DNA of 64,000 nucleotides. Origin: Mus musculus. Lineage: Eukaryota > Chordata > Mammalia > Rodentia > Muridae. A program made the translations under genes and the position numbers. The notes under the pieces are model-generated. The model searched no databases. It was given only the letters and a program-made list of their open reading frames with translations, and was not told the origin of the DNA. Every line of letters starts with the position of its first letter. Within the stretch, counting starts at the first letter, position 1. Below are positions 36,235-48,144 of this stretch, piece after piece. The stretch covers positions 109,935,226 to 109,999,225 of the forward strand of contig NC_000069.6 of the NCBI RefSeq assembly GCF_000001635.26, read 5' to 3'.

Positions 36235-37330
36235 AGGGCAATTCCTAAAGGGATTGCTGGATCAATAAGTACACACATTTTCAAAGCTGTTAATATTTGA
36301 GAACATTTCTAAACTGTCTGTTGTAAAGGGCACCTTTTTATTCCCAGGAGTAGAAGCTGTGAATGGTTGTTTCTTTAAACCCTTGTCAACAGGGAACATC
36401 TTGTTTCAATCTACACATTGAAGAGCCAACCAATTAGAACAGCTTTCCATGTTTGCTGACTCATCACTTTTAATTTTTATTTTTCAAATTTCTTGTGGTG
36501 TTTTATCGTTATTTAAAAAGTATTTTAGATATAAATATTTTTCTTATTAATTCAAATGAGTCATTTATATTATAAAGATTAACTTATACAAGTTGTTAAA
36601 TGCCTCTAGTTTGTCATATATGTAGTTAAGGATGGTTTTGAAGTATCTAAGTACATATTTAAATATGGTTGTGTCTATAAATATTTTCCTTTTGGCATCT
36701 AACTTTGGGTTTAGATAAAATTTAGAAAATTTATTCTCATTACACTAAATATAAATATTCATATATACTTTTCAATATCATTTATATGTTGAATAACTAC
36801 CTTTGGTACATTTGCAGCATAACTTGGGGTAGACAATAATATAAAAACTGTTTTATATTTGTTCTTTAGTCACACAATTAATCAGCTAAGTCAGCAATAT
36901 TTCTTGAATAATTCATCTTTTTCTCTGTGAAAGAATGCCTTTGAATACATGGATTGTATATCTCTGAAAGATGTTTAAATATCCCTTCAAGTGTAATCAA
37001 TAAACAATCTAATTTATTGATTGATCCATCTAGTCTCATTTATTGTTTATGCATATTCATGAACAATTTAACAGACAAGGGACAAAGTTAGAATTTTTCT
37101 CAATTTTATTATTATTATATATTTAAGCAAGACTCTTCTCTCTGTTAGGCACTCAGTTACCTCGTTACAATAGCATGTTTTTTATATAATTTTAGACCTA
37201 TTTTGTTTCTGTCCATATAAAAATCATAAGGTACAGATTGTGCCTGCTCTTAGCAATACCTTTCACACTACTTAACAAATTATGTATTTGATTTATACAA
37301 TAAGTCACTGATTGTGTTAGCTGTGTTAGG
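36235..37330 (-). mobile_element. old L1M ORF2/3' fragment, antisense
   Basis: The left part clearly matches antisense L1 ORF2 words: attcctaaagggattgctgg, atcaataagtacacacattt, tctaaactgtctgttgtaaa, tattcccaggagtagaag. The rest is strongly AT-rich and only loosely like L1, so the right edge is uncertain. No frame is preserved. Confidence 0.5.
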
Positions 37331-38164
37331 TTCATATCCAAGATCCCCCATCATCATCTCAAGGCTTTTACTATGACATTTTTTTCTCTAACAGTGTTCC
37401 ATTAGAATCTCTTCTGCTGTGCATCTTGATACTAGGGTGGGCCCATAGATCTCTTGAGCCAAAGTTGAGTAAACTAAGAAATCATAGACAAACTCAGCTC
37501 GAGAACTACTTCTCTATACATTGACTTACACATTGTATGTATGCCTGGATGAGTAACTAGTATTACAGGAGAACTGAATACAGCAAATGAAAAATCAACA
37601 CATGTGGAGAAGAGATAATGCTCACTGAATTAAATACAAAAATGTTAGAAATTGTTTTACCAAATGTTGAGGTCAACACTTGTTTAGTGTAGACATATCT
37701 GTAGTTATAATTGTTTTACATTGGAATGTGATTTCATGTAAAATATTCTTTGCTTTTATTGTTAAATCAATGCATGAAAATTAATGTAAAAATGAACAAA
37801 TCTATTCTTTAGGCAAATTATATCATAATATATGAGCTAGAGAGCCTATCTACTAATAAGATTGTGCAATAAACATCAACACAACATTTCTAAGAAAGTA
37901 CTCATGGCTAGGCTGTATATAGCATTCATCAGATAAGAATGAGCAAGAAAAAGAAAAGAGGCCTTAGGCAAGGGTAGTAGAATACACGCGATATGAGAGA
38001 GTACTGTGGATGGAAATGTTTAAGCAAGGCTAGGGCAAGGGAAAGAGGTAGAAGAGAAGAAAGAGGAAATGGTTAATCAAAACTGACAATGTTTGAAAAC
38101 CTTAAGAAACTTACTACTTTGTAAACATATACACACATTTAAAGGAGTTAAATGTAAATATGGG
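37331..38164. other. single-copy AT-rich DNA, nothing identified
   Basis: No repeat or exon was recognised. Confidence 0.4.
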
Positions 38165-39240
38165 TGGGTAATGTGACTCCCGAGAGCTGAAATGGGTTGT
38201 TAAATAAAAGTCACAGTGCCAAGCTTAGAATATCCCCTTAGGAGTATTGATTACAAATGTTCTATAGCCCCTCTTCCCCCAAAGAATACAGGGTATTACC
38301 ATGACTGTAGGTTACCCACCATAACTAGAAAGAAAGACAACTATTGCTGAAGATACCACACTATTTAGTTACTGATTATAGAGGAATCTTTTTCCTTGAT
38401 AGCTTCCATGGTGGTGGAAGGAGGAGAAAACTCATCAACCATCTTACTCTGTGATAGACACTGCATACTACAATATTGACTTTCCAGGCAAGATGTGCCC
38501 CACTGGTGCATAATGAAATTAATGCAATGTGGTTACGCAACCACTTGCTGATTATATTTACTCCATGGGTGGGAATTCATTTCTGGTAGTATAAACTAGC
38601 ACAGTACAAGTGGTTGGAAAGGTTATAGGGCCCAGGGAGGACTTATTACAATTATTTTGCCAAATGGGCATGCTGCCATATTGTCTTCTAAACACTTCTG
38701 CTTTTATCTAGAGATCAGTGCTGCTCTCAGCTTTGGTCAGGTAAGTTTATGTTTGCACTGTGCAATGGTTAATGCAGAGATTCATAACTGATCAAAGGGC
38801 TTAGAATAAGTGACTGGTAATTGCTCAGTACTAAGTAGAACAGCTGTATTCCTGCCGCTTCCACACCACCAGGGCTCCGTGTACATCATGGAAGGGGACA
38901 GAAGGAATTCAGGAGCCAGAGGATGTGGAAAGTGTTGCAAAAGACATGTGCTCTTCAGACATGACATGGCTGCTGTATTCATAAACTCACAGTAGCTAAG
39001 ATAACCTGCACAAGACCTGTATAGGAGCAAGCCTTTCAGATTTCAGCATGAGTGTGGGTGGGGATATAAAATCTCACCCCTAGCTGAGGAACATACAGCA
39101 TTAACAGCTGCTAGGAAAGGGAGAATCATTTTTTTTTCTCACGGGTATAGTAACATATAAGCTTCTCATGACCTAGCAAATTATACCATGTACATACATG
39201 TGCAAACAAGCTTAATTTAACTCAGTGGATATTTTTTAAG
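38165..39240 (+). mobile_element. L1 (Lx-class) 3' region, sense
   Basis: The same family as 23530-24780, with words in the same order: taaataaaagtcacagtgcc, aagaatacagggtattacca, gctgaagataccacac, catggtggtggaaggag, gcaagatgtgccccactgg, aacagctgtattcctgcc, gacatgacatggctgctgta, gctgaggaacatacagc. It ends in tttaactcagtggatattt. The 38782-39030 frames are antisense artefacts. Confidence 0.65.
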
Positions 39241-39304
39241 ACATGAAGATAGGAAAAAAATACATTTGGAAGAAAAAGAGTTCTAGGAAAAGTTGGAATA
39301 CTTT

Positions 39305-39410
39305 ACCTATTATATAAAATTTCATATACATTATATAACATACATATTATATATATAATATACATATTATATATATTGTGTGAGTGTGTTTATATATGAA
39401 TATATGTAAA
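39305..39410. repeat. AT-rich low-complexity tract
   Basis: Repeated atacatattatatat-type words over about 100 bp, following the L1 3' region and probably grown from its A-rich tail. A TG-rich end lies at 39378-39393. Confidence 0.8.
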
Positions 39411-39720
39411 ATTTTTCAAAGAAAATGAAAACTATCTTTAAAAAGAAAAGAAAGGAAGAAAGAGACGTTATTTCTCCACTGAGGACTCTTATTCTCTTTA
39501 GTTAAGAAACATGAAATGTAAACTGAAGTGTGACAGATATAAATACAAAAAGTGATCACCATGAGGAATGATATCCTATAGAAGTGACATTAAACTGAGA
39601 CTGAAAAAATGAGGGAAGCTCAAGTGGGAAGACACATATGAAATAGAACAGTCAACATACAGGAACTTGTAAATGCAAACAGCAAGGAAAGGCTTGTGTG
39701 TCCAGAAACTGGTGAAACTC

Positions 39721-39936
39721 TGTGAAGCTATGGAGATAACACTTTCATGTGAAGCTATGGAATTAACACTTTCATGTGAAGCTATGGAGTTAACACTTTC
39801 ATGTGAAGCTATGGAGTTAACACTTTCATGAGAAGCTATGGAGTTAACACTTTCATGTGAAGCTATGGAGTTAACACTTTCATGTGAAGCTATGGAGTTA
39901 ACACTTTCATGTGAAGGTATGGAATTAACACTTTCA
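39721..39936. repeat. 27-bp minisatellite, 8 copies
   Basis: Eight abutting 27-bp units start at 39721, 39748, 39775, 39802, 39829, 39856, 39883 and 39910. Units begin tgtgaagctatgga and end taacactttca. Differences are few (for example g/a before ttaac, one tgag start, one gaaggtat). Because 27 is divisible by three, a minus-strand frame (39576-40043, 155 codons) stays open through it and encodes a 9-residue period, HESVNSIAS. Confidence 0.97.
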
Positions 39937-40569
39937 TTGTAAAAGGAGGTCAGGTAGAAAGATGGTGAAAGGGGGTTTCCCAAAAACTGGCAGAGGGTTG
40001 AGCTTACTTGACTACTGACATGAAGAAGGCAATGAAAACACAAGAGTAAAACTGAGGTGAGAGTGACATGCAGTCTTTAGGGAAGTGAAGGGGAGATAAA
40101 GCCAACAACACCAGGCTATGAGACTGACTTCCTCTAATGTAAAAGAACATGGAGAGCACTGAATTTGCAGACCACACACGTTTTAAATTCATGCTACAAT
40201 GATGGAAGAATTATCACGTCTGGTGGTTTGTATTCTTACTGAGTAGATTGACGGAAAGGAAGGCGTGGGAGAGTTGTTTGGAAGAATGAGACGTTTTTGA
40301 AATTGTCACTGAGGACAATGGAAGAAACAGCTGACATTTCATTAATAAAACCAAGTCTCTTATGTATAAACTTAGATTATACAAATTATCTTGAATGTTG
40401 TACATGAAGTCACTTGAGAAATTAGAGAGGAAGGAAGCTAAGGACAAAGAAAATCAGTGAATCCCGATTCAAATAAGACTTCAGTTAAAACAATTAGTCA
40501 AATAAAACTGAATATTTTGAGAATGCTAGTTTGATTCCATGACAGACTTCAAATTGTCAGTTAAAGAGA
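39937..40569. other. single-copy DNA, nothing identified
   Basis: No repeat or exon was recognised. Confidence 0.45.
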
Positions 40570-40985
40570 CTAGGCCTAAAAACTGGAGCAAATCCAGGCA
40601 AGCCCAGGTAATGGAATGTCCCAGCCACCTGGCCTGAAGCAAGGACAATGGCTCAGCAGCAGTTTCCAGACTTCCTCAGCTACTCTTTCAGTAACAGTTC
40701 CCAGCAGTAAACTGCCCCAGCAAGTTTCCAGACCCCACACTCTATGGAATGCCCATAGAGATAGATCCAACAGATTAACATAGAGGTCATCTACCCATGG
40801 ATTCTCTAATGTGCTTTAAATCAGGCCTGCAAGCTCACTTGGTTTTGTCTCCATGTTGGTAATGGGGAGACCCCAGCACACTGGACTTTTGCAGAAGAAA
40901 TACTCTTTGCATTTACATACTATTTGAGTCTGGGGTGTTATTCTTTAGTGAATCATGGACACTTACAATTTAACCTTCCAATGCA
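40570..40985 (+). mobile_element. solo LTR, ERV1-like, degenerate
   Basis: Layout of a gammaretrovirus-type LTR, without internal genes on either side. The A-rich/CAG start ctaaaaactggagcaaatcc is followed by a mid region with cagtttccagacttcctcag. The 3' part reads ggggagaccccagcacactg, then ttttgcagaagaaatactct and tttgcatttacatactattt, then gagtctggggtgttattctt. The usual aataaa appears mutated. No clear TSD was found. This is an old, solitary LTR, and the class is inferred from word order only. Confidence 0.5.
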
Positions 40986-41220
40986 AGAAACAAATTAAAC
41001 CTTCTCAGAAAAATGGGGATTTCTTGACTTCTATTCAGTACTTAAAGCTCATAGTTTCACACTAGTTTCCTGTCAGTCATCTACTTTCATTCCTAGCCAA
41101 AAGAAAAACAAAATCAAAAACAACAAAAGCCACTTGAGGCTTCAGAGAACTAAGATTTCATTGGCAATTCCTTGGCTACATCTTGTTTCAGCTTTGCTCT
41201 GATTGCAACATCTTTGAAGC
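40986..41220. other. single-copy DNA, nothing identified
   Basis: A short spacer between the LTR and the C-rich tract. A CA-rich stretch lies at about 41098-41130. Confidence 0.4.
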
Positions 41221-41272
41221 CACCCCCCACCCCACCCCCACCCCCCACCCCCCCACCCCCCCCCCCGCCCTC
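41221..41272 (-). repeat. C-rich low-complexity tract
   Basis: Runs of 4-12 C separated by single A or G over about 50 bp. On the minus strand these are G-runs with strong G-quadruplex potential, and on the plus strand an i-motif pattern. Confidence 0.92.
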
Positions 41273-41844
41273 TTAAAATGCTTTCATTGACTCTTGGGAC
41301 AACTGCTGTTTCTTTTTTAATTCCCTTCTTGCTCCATCACGTTGATGTATTTCACTGTTGTCATTTGGGAATTCTTCTTTTTCCCCATACAATTTCAAGT
41401 GTTTGTGTTATACATTCTGTATTTCATTTTAGATCCTTCCCAAATATACAACTCAAAAAGTAAGCTTGTCTGGTCCTCCAGATCTTTGTCTCTTAATGGC
41501 CCATCTAGATGACCTGCTGAGGCTATGCTTAGAAAATGTCCAAGCCCTCTTCTTTTCATTTGACTTTGCTAATTTGTGTTGTCAAATTTCTTCTAATTCC
41601 TTACGTTGTAATTTTTACCGTCATATCAATGACCCAACTTCAACTGATCCTTTGCTTTTTATAGCATGTCTGATCATATATTATTTCTGCAGCCTCTCAA
41701 AAGCAATTGGTTTAATGATTGTAGCAGTATTTACAATCCTGTTTTTTCTTCCCTCAAAACTTTTTCCACTCTCTCTACATCATTCTCAGGTTCATCTTCC
41801 TAAGATACAGGTATGATTCCTTTTTCATGTTTAAGATTCTTTCA
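41273..41844. other. single-copy DNA, nothing identified
   Basis: Two consecutive plus-strand frames (41278-41463 and 41466-41816) are hydrophobic and T-rich, without recognisable motifs. They are probably chance. Confidence 0.4.
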
Positions 41845-42795
41845 TGTGTGGGGGACAAAAATGGGGTTTTGACTGCGTGGACCCCAGCCACCACAAATGG
41901 GCGTTGGACTGTGAGGAGCCTTGGGATCTGCTCCGGAGGAGAGGAAGGCGCAGTCTGGGGTTCCCATGGAACTGCCAGAGTCATGCTCCAACTCTCGGGC
42001 ACCACAAACACTGCTGGGTACAGAGGAAGAGCGGGTTCTGTAGTCCTCAGGAAGCCAGGGACAACAGGTTCTCGCTCTCGGACTTCCCAGACTGCTGTAT
42101 GTCCAGCAGAAGAGCTGAGAACAGGTGGGGACTCTGGCCCAGGGGTCCAAAGGGAAAGGGCAGAGAAGAAAGAGTTCTGGCAGGTTACCGCAGCAACAGG
42201 AGTGCTTGGCTTGCTCAGGCAGGTAGCTTGGGTTGGGTTGGCTGGGTTGTTAGGGGAAGACCTCCTTTGCTCCAGCACAGCAGATCCCAATGAGAAGAGG
42301 CAGTACATGGTTGTAAGGCATTTGTTGCAGAAAGGCAGAGAGAGGGAGAAAATAGGGAAGTAGAAGCTGCCATGGCCACGTGGAGAGAGGGGAGAAGGGA
42401 AGGTGGAGAGAGGGAGAGCAAGGGAGCAGTAGTAAGAGCAAGACAATAAGAGGTAAGAGAATAAGAGAGGGAGGAAGGGGCAAGCAGCTCCTTTTATAGT
42501 GGGCTGGGCCATCCTGACTGTTGCCAGGTTACTGAGGGGGAAGAGCATACTTGGCTGTTGCCAGGTTAACTGTGGGGGTGGAGTTCAGACAGAATACCAG
42601 GAGCTTGGGGCATTGCCTAGGTGACTGATGGCCACACACCTCTCTGCAGGGGGAGTGGGGAGAGGGCGGGCTGTGGAAGGCCATAGCTACAACAGGAGCC
42701 AGGGCCCCAGGAGGCATAGCCAAACACCTTCTGACTCTTAGGGTCACCAGTTCCAGGCCTGTTCTCAACTCGGGACCAGGCTGTCTGTGCACAAC
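41845..42795 (-). mobile_element. GC-rich LTR, ERVK-type, minus strand
   Basis: The word order matches a common mouse LTR-type repeat: ctgctccggaggagag, ctctcgggcaccacaaac, cctcaggaagccaggg, cagaagagctgagaacagg, ggcaggttaccgcagcaac, a purine-rich GAG block at 42330-42480, then ctgttgccaggtt twice. On the minus strand there is a TATA-like ctataaaagg (42489-42498) preceded by the two ttgccaggtta words. U3 would therefore lie at higher coordinates. Six overlapping frames on both strands, up to 257 codons, result from the high GC content. No retroviral genes flank it, so a solo LTR is likely. The ERVK class is inferred. Confidence 0.6.
42489..42498 (-). promoter_or_regulatory. TATA-like box of the minus-strand LTR
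   Basis: The minus strand reads ctataaaagg inside an otherwise GC-rich LTR, with the expected U3-to-R direction toward lower coordinates. Activity is not known. Confidence 0.45.
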
Positions 42796-43287
42796 TCATT
42801 GCTCCACACATGTGTAAGAGCTGTCAATAAGTTCTTCATAAGTGCCTGGCTGATTGCAAGTATTATACACCCTTTTACTGTGTATCCTTCTCTCATTGTT
42901 GTAATCTGTGACAGAGTACTGTTCCTGCTTTATAACACAGTGCTGAAGGACACAGTCATTAGCCACTGGTATAGCCATGACTCATAGAGAGTGCTTCTCA
43001 CCATTGTCTTCCCAGCAAGACAGGCAAGGGCAGACTCTGGCTTCACACACCAAATGTCCTCAAGATTTATCCCAAGAATCTATCTATACCATTTTGCCTT
43101 CTCTATACTACAGCAAGTTAGAATGAGAGTTACTACATTTTTGAAAACAATTATAAGCAGTAGAAAGTTTTGGAGATGCTAATGCTACAAAGAACATGGC
43201 CTTAGTTTGCCAAGGGCTGTGTGACTTTTATGGTCGTTGCAGCATCTAATTAAAGAAGTTGTAATGACTTGAAAACAGACTTTATTA
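42796..43287. other. single-copy DNA, nothing identified
   Basis: No repeat or exon was recognised between the LTR and the next SINE. Confidence 0.4.
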
Positions 43288-43501
43288 TTTAATAATTTTT
43301 AAAGTTTGTTTATGTGCGTAGGTATTTTTGCCTGTATGTGTATACAACACTTCCATGCATGGTGCCCGTGGAAGCCAGAAAGGGTATCAGATTCCTTTAG
43401 ACTGCACTTGCAGATGGGTGTAAGCTACCTTGTAAGTGCCAAGAATCAAACCTAGTAAGAACAACCAGCACTCTTAACTGCTGAGTCATCTTTCTAGCCC
43501 C
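43288..43501 (-). mobile_element. B2-family SINE (B3-like), antisense
   Basis: The plus strand shows a T-rich/ataatttttaaag tail at the left, then cctgtatgtgtatacaacac, ccatgcatggtgcccgtgg, aagccagaaagggtatcag and atgggtgtaagctacc. The reverse complement of the tRNA-like head follows (actcttaactgctgagtcat, ctttctagcccc). Confidence 0.85.
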
Positions 43502-46299
43502 AAGATGACATTCTTTTAATAAACTATCTCTAATTTATTTGGGGGGGGGGAAGAATGAAGAAAATATTTCAAAATATGTTGTAAATAACTTTCTGATCTA
43601 ACTCATGTAAAGACATATGTTTGCTATTTACAACTTGTTGAGGGTTTCGGCTTCCCAGTTAGCACAACTTTATGTTTTATGTTTCTGAATAACTCTGTGA
43701 TTCCTTTGAATTCCGTGCATTAGGAACATTATAGAAGTACAAGGGAAGGGGGTCTTCACAATCACTCAGAAAAATAAATATAACTATGCATGTATGTTTG
43801 CAAAGCTTTGTACACTATTTTAAATGTTTAAATTTACAAAACCCCTGTACTATGGATGAATAGAGTAGTGTTATTGCATTCTTCACATTGCTGTTGTTCT
43901 GAGAAGTGTAGTGGAACATTTTACCAGTTTACATGAGTAGATTCACACTCTCTGGAAAATCTTCAGAATTGGAGGAAAAGAGATCATAGGCCTCACTGTG
44001 ACTAGTATCACTTACCAGGAAATAATATTTACTTGTAAGGACTTTTTTTTATGTATAGTAAAGGCAGGTTTATTGGGAAGCTGTTCCCCAGTGAGTTCAC
44101 TGGCCCCAAAGAAGGAGGCCAGGGAAGTTCCCATGAAGAGAAAGGGGTGGCAGGAGGGGGAAGAGAAAGGATGCAGAGAGAGAAAAGAAGAGCAGACTTT
44201 CTTTGAATGCAAAGAAACCTACTATTCACAAATAAATGCTAGCTAGTATGTTTGCAAAGGTGCATACTTTGTTGAAGTGTTCTAAAATGGTGAGTTTCAA
44301 CTCATTTCCCTCTCTTCCTTCCACCTATTTATTAATAACCCTATTTGCTCCCCTGAAAATACAGCTACCCACAAATATTCACACAATGCTTCCATATAAT
44401 GTTTTTTAAACCAAGTATAAGTTACATATACACAAAGACTGGGAAGGCGAACTCCTTCATGCTAGCCAGGAATTGCTGTTGGGGGGGGGGCGGGGGGAAG
44501 ATACTGTCAGCTTCGGTTTACTCATTTTCCCTTGAATGGCTCTTGATTTCTCTGCAGAAGGCTTCAGGATCATCGTTAGATCTGACCACTGCACTCAACA
44601 GTGAAAAGACTTGCTTGTCAGACATGCTGCAAAGCATAGGGTTGTGGTTGGACAATACAAATGAGGTCCTCAGGTTTAATCACTTAGTGAGAACCTGAAA
44701 ATTACCACACCAAATAAGATGATACCCCCGTTTGCACCTTCAACCATTTCTATGCCATTGAGGGTTTGCCCTTTTCCCCTGGCATCTGGGTAATTAAGGA
44801 ATTAAGTGTTTAGGGGTAGCTTCTGGATGAATTTAGATATGGAAGCTAAAATATAAATAGCTCTCTCGACCTTATACACCTGCTTAAGGGAATTTGTAGC
44901 AAACACCTTCACAAATGACAAAGTGACTGCAGGTCTCCCACAGCTGCTTCAGAGCCTCTTTGATGTGTTTCCTTCTTTGCCTTTGCCGAAGAAGGAAGGC
45001 TGACATTTATTCTTTATTTTTAATTCTATTGCTAATTCCACAGGGTGCAGTGAGGAGCAACACATCCAGATTTTTAAAAAGACAAAGACCAAAACAACCA
45101 GTGAGGACTCCTTTCTCATTTGGGATCTCTGGAAAGTGCCCACAGTTGGGAGCATTATTCATCAGCTATTGATTCCACACCCGTGGATTCTGTGCAAAAG
45201 ACAGATTTATATGACAATCAGAGTTTCAAGGCTAATCATAATGCCTTCCCTGTGTTTGACAGTTTCTGATCAGCTTCTATGTTGTCAGTGTGTCTGCTGC
45301 CATTTTTAATAAGCTTGAGAGTTGGTGGATTAACTGAAAGTTAAACACTATAATTAGAATACCTGTTTGTATGCAGAGATGATGCATTATATATTAAAAC
45401 ATGCCTTATTCATACCAAAAACTTCCACCCTTGCTTCTATTGTATTTGATCATTCTTCCTTGCATCTTTTAGCTCTCAGCCCTTGTGAACAAGAGCCATT
45501 GAAAGACGGAAGGTTAACATTGAATACAAATGAAAATTTTAAGTGAAGTCTAGGTTTTCACTTTTGTAAGAAACTGTACTTAGCTGTTTATTTTTGTAGT
45601 GATTCATAATCAACAATTACAGAATCTAAAACCTTTGACAGAGGATGTTAGAACTCTGGACACAACAAAGCAAAAATGTACCTCCCATGAATGAGTTGAT
45701 GTCAGGTTTTATTGTGCTCTCAAATTATAAAGCAAAACCCTTAGGAAGAAACTATGTTATCATCTATACTACTCTGTCTCATACTGGAGAGTTACGAAGA
45801 ATAATGCCTGAATTTAGCTTGTGTTTTCCTTCAGGATCAAGAAATATAAACCAAACTTTTAGAAAACCCAGTACTTCCTAATTAGCCTGCAAAAATGTAA
45901 GATATGTCAAAATATTTTATGTATGTGAGTAGCAATCAACAAGATAAAAATGACACACTGAGATGTATCTATGACTAAACCAATTAGAAGTACCATCTAT
46001 GAAGAATCCTTTTCTCCTCCTAGAAGTACACACACCATTCCCTATTCTCCATTCCAAGCCAAAAGGTCAGCGAGCTATCACGAATTATTAATGAGTTAGG
46101 TTTCATTCTAGGAGGTATTTTTCTATTCATCTTTAGTTCATCATTTTGTGTTCAGGCTTACTGTATTTATCAAATAAAATGTAGACTGTGTAAAATAGAA
46201 TACTTAGAATCTGGGACCCATAGTTATAGTGGAGTAACTATCATTCTCTACCAACTGACAGCTGATTGAATTAGTTCCTCAGTTCACGCACATATTACT
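43502..46299. other. single-copy DNA, nothing firm
   Basis: G homopolymers lie at 43542-43550 and 44480-44496. 44040-44200 has a purine-rich stretch with a ggtttattgggaagctg start that may be an unnamed LTR-like repeat. No exon or RNA gene was recognised. Confidence 0.4.
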
Positions 46300-46735
46300 T
46301 TTAAAACTACAGGCTACTGGAAGAGAAACCTGAACACCAAGCCAGCCACAAGATCCCTAACCTACACTCAATCTCTCCTGCCTGCAAGATGTTCTCAGCA
46401 ATAGGGGCACAGAACTTGTGGGAGTGACCAACCAATATCTGGTTTAACTTGAAGCCCACACCAGGAGAGGGGCCCAAGTCATACATTGCCTGGATGGCCA
46501 GGAAACAGATACCTGATAGTCAAATGGCTTAAAATGGAGCCAAACATGACTAGCCAAACAACCAAAAAAAATGAATAAATAAACCCTCATGATATTCTGC
46601 TAGACTCATAGATTAGTGCCTTGCCCAGTTATCATCAGAGACGTTTCCTCTAGCAGCAGGTGAGAGTGGGTACAAAGACCCACACCAGACATTATGCAGA
46701 GAGAAATTCTAAATTGAAGGTCTCTCTGGGGCCCC
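46300..46735 (+). mobile_element. L1 (Lx-class) 3' UTR fragment, sense
   Basis: Matches the word order of an Lx-type 3' UTR: aagccagccacaagatccc, acttgtgggagtgaccaacc, aatatctggtttaacttg, ggcccaagtcatacattgcc, tggatggccaggaaacag, ctcatagattagtgccttgc, ccagttatcatcagagacg, tacaaagacccacacc. Truncated at both ends. Confidence 0.7.
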
Positions 46736-46764
46736 TCTCTTGTCGGAATCCATTCTTTCCAAAT

Positions 46765-46840
46765 GTAAATCCCAGGAATTGACTTATGTTCTCAAGCTTA
46801 TTGGTAGGTGCCTTTACCTACTGAGTTATTTGGCCAGCTC
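46765..46840 (-). mobile_element. tRNA-related SINE head (B2/B4/ID-like), antisense
   Basis: The plus strand reads caggaattgacttatgttct, tggtaggtgcctttaccta, ctgagttatttggccagctc. This is the reverse complement of the tRNA-like head of a B2- or B4-type SINE, and only about 75 bp remain. Confidence 0.5.
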
Positions 46841-48144
46841 AAAGCAGAATTGTGCATGAAGTGACTCAGCCATCAAGCCAATTTTCTTAAACATGGTTAA
46901 CACAATTTTACTGTTTTTACAAAACAGTACAAGTTCCTACCTAGTCCAAACTTTGCTATTTGCATGTTGCGAAGAGTGTGTCCACAGATAACTGTAACTC
47001 AATCAATGTGCTATGATCCACGACTTGAGAGATGGACAAGTTTACATATCATGAGGATTAGGTTTAAGTCATCAAGAATAGTTCCATTCTTTTTGCCAAA
47101 GTTCGTCTCACATTTTTATAAATCATTTTTATGAAACAACCACTATTTGCTTTCTTGGCCCTTTCTTGATATATAATAATAACTTGTTTGCTGTTTATCA
47201 TCAGCTATATGAAAACTTTGTTTTAGTATCTATAGCAAAACCTCATCTGACGAAGAGGCATCATTTATTTTCAGGCAGCTGAATATCAAGAAGATGAGAG
47301 ATGAATAATGATAGGGTAATATAAATAGAAGTATAAAAAATGTAGGTCATATTTGGCCACAATTATTAAGGTTTCTCAAAGAGAGAGCATATTATTTGAG
47401 TTTTAGAAGATAAAAATAGAAACAAAAGAATGCAATAAGACTTCTAATAGTTAGATGAGTATCTAACTATTAGAACAAAATTAAAAGCAACAATTAAAGA
47501 TATGTTACTGGATAATTGAAAGACAGGTAAAAGTCAGTATCTCACATAATGGCATGGCTTAGTCAGCAGGAGGTAGTTTTGAGATGGTATCTGGTTTTGC
47601 TCTAAGAGGACATTAGAGAGCCTTCAATAGAGGTATGAGAAATTATGCAGAAAATGAAAGAACCAAATTGTCACATTTTAGGAATTGAATAAACTGAGAG
47701 TGAGTAACAAAATTTGTGGGTCTTAGCTGCTAAAATGGTCTAGTCCAGACAAGGATAACTCATGAAAACTGCAGTATAACAAGAATTTTACATGTTCATT
47801 CCAAGACAGCACTGTATACAGAAAAATAATATTGATGTATTGGGGTTATCTCACTAACACGAGCCAGGTTTATTGGTGGGCATTGTCTCAAGGCTTGGAC
47901 AGAGTGATGCCTATCTATAGGTAAAGCCCAGAACAGCTATAACAGCATTCCAAGAAATCCTAACACCAGCCCACAATGAAGAGCAAAACGCTCTTAAGAG
48001 AGAACAGAACTCTAATGGGTGTGGAAGGCTGTAGAGATTCTAGCTAAGCTCTTAATGGAATATCCTCTCTAGTGCAAAGGATATCTCTATGCAGGAGGAG
48101 TGAGTACGGTCTTATAGTCTGAAACAAAGAGGACCACAGCCCTG
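46841..48144. other. single-copy DNA with a perfect hairpin
   Basis: No repeat family or exon was recognised. The only clear structure is the inverted repeat at 47442-47475. Confidence 0.4.
47442..47475. repeat. perfect 15-bp inverted repeat with 4-base loop
   Basis: The left arm ttctaatagttagat (47442-47456) is exactly complementary to the right arm atctaactattagaa (47461-47475), with loop gagt. It is not part of a recognised repeat and is not just alternating AT. A transcript from either strand would form a 15-bp stem. Confidence 0.95.

Noticed and set aside
36235..37330. AT-rich matrix-attachment or origin-like region
   Set aside because: The left half is clearly antisense L1 ORF2, and the AT-richness is explained by decay of an old L1. 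There is no independent evidence for a special function.
39721..39936. CRISPR-like array (regular repeats)
   Set aside because: The 27-bp units abut without spacers, as do the 40-bp units at 1959-2118, and the DNA is mammalian. Both are minisatellites.
41775..42548. 257-codon minus-strand frame and several overlapping plus-strand frames as genes
   Set aside because: They lie in a GC-rich LTR-type repeat. Long frames on both strands at once are explained by low stop-codon frequency. The sequence is Pro/Ser/Leu-rich without motifs.
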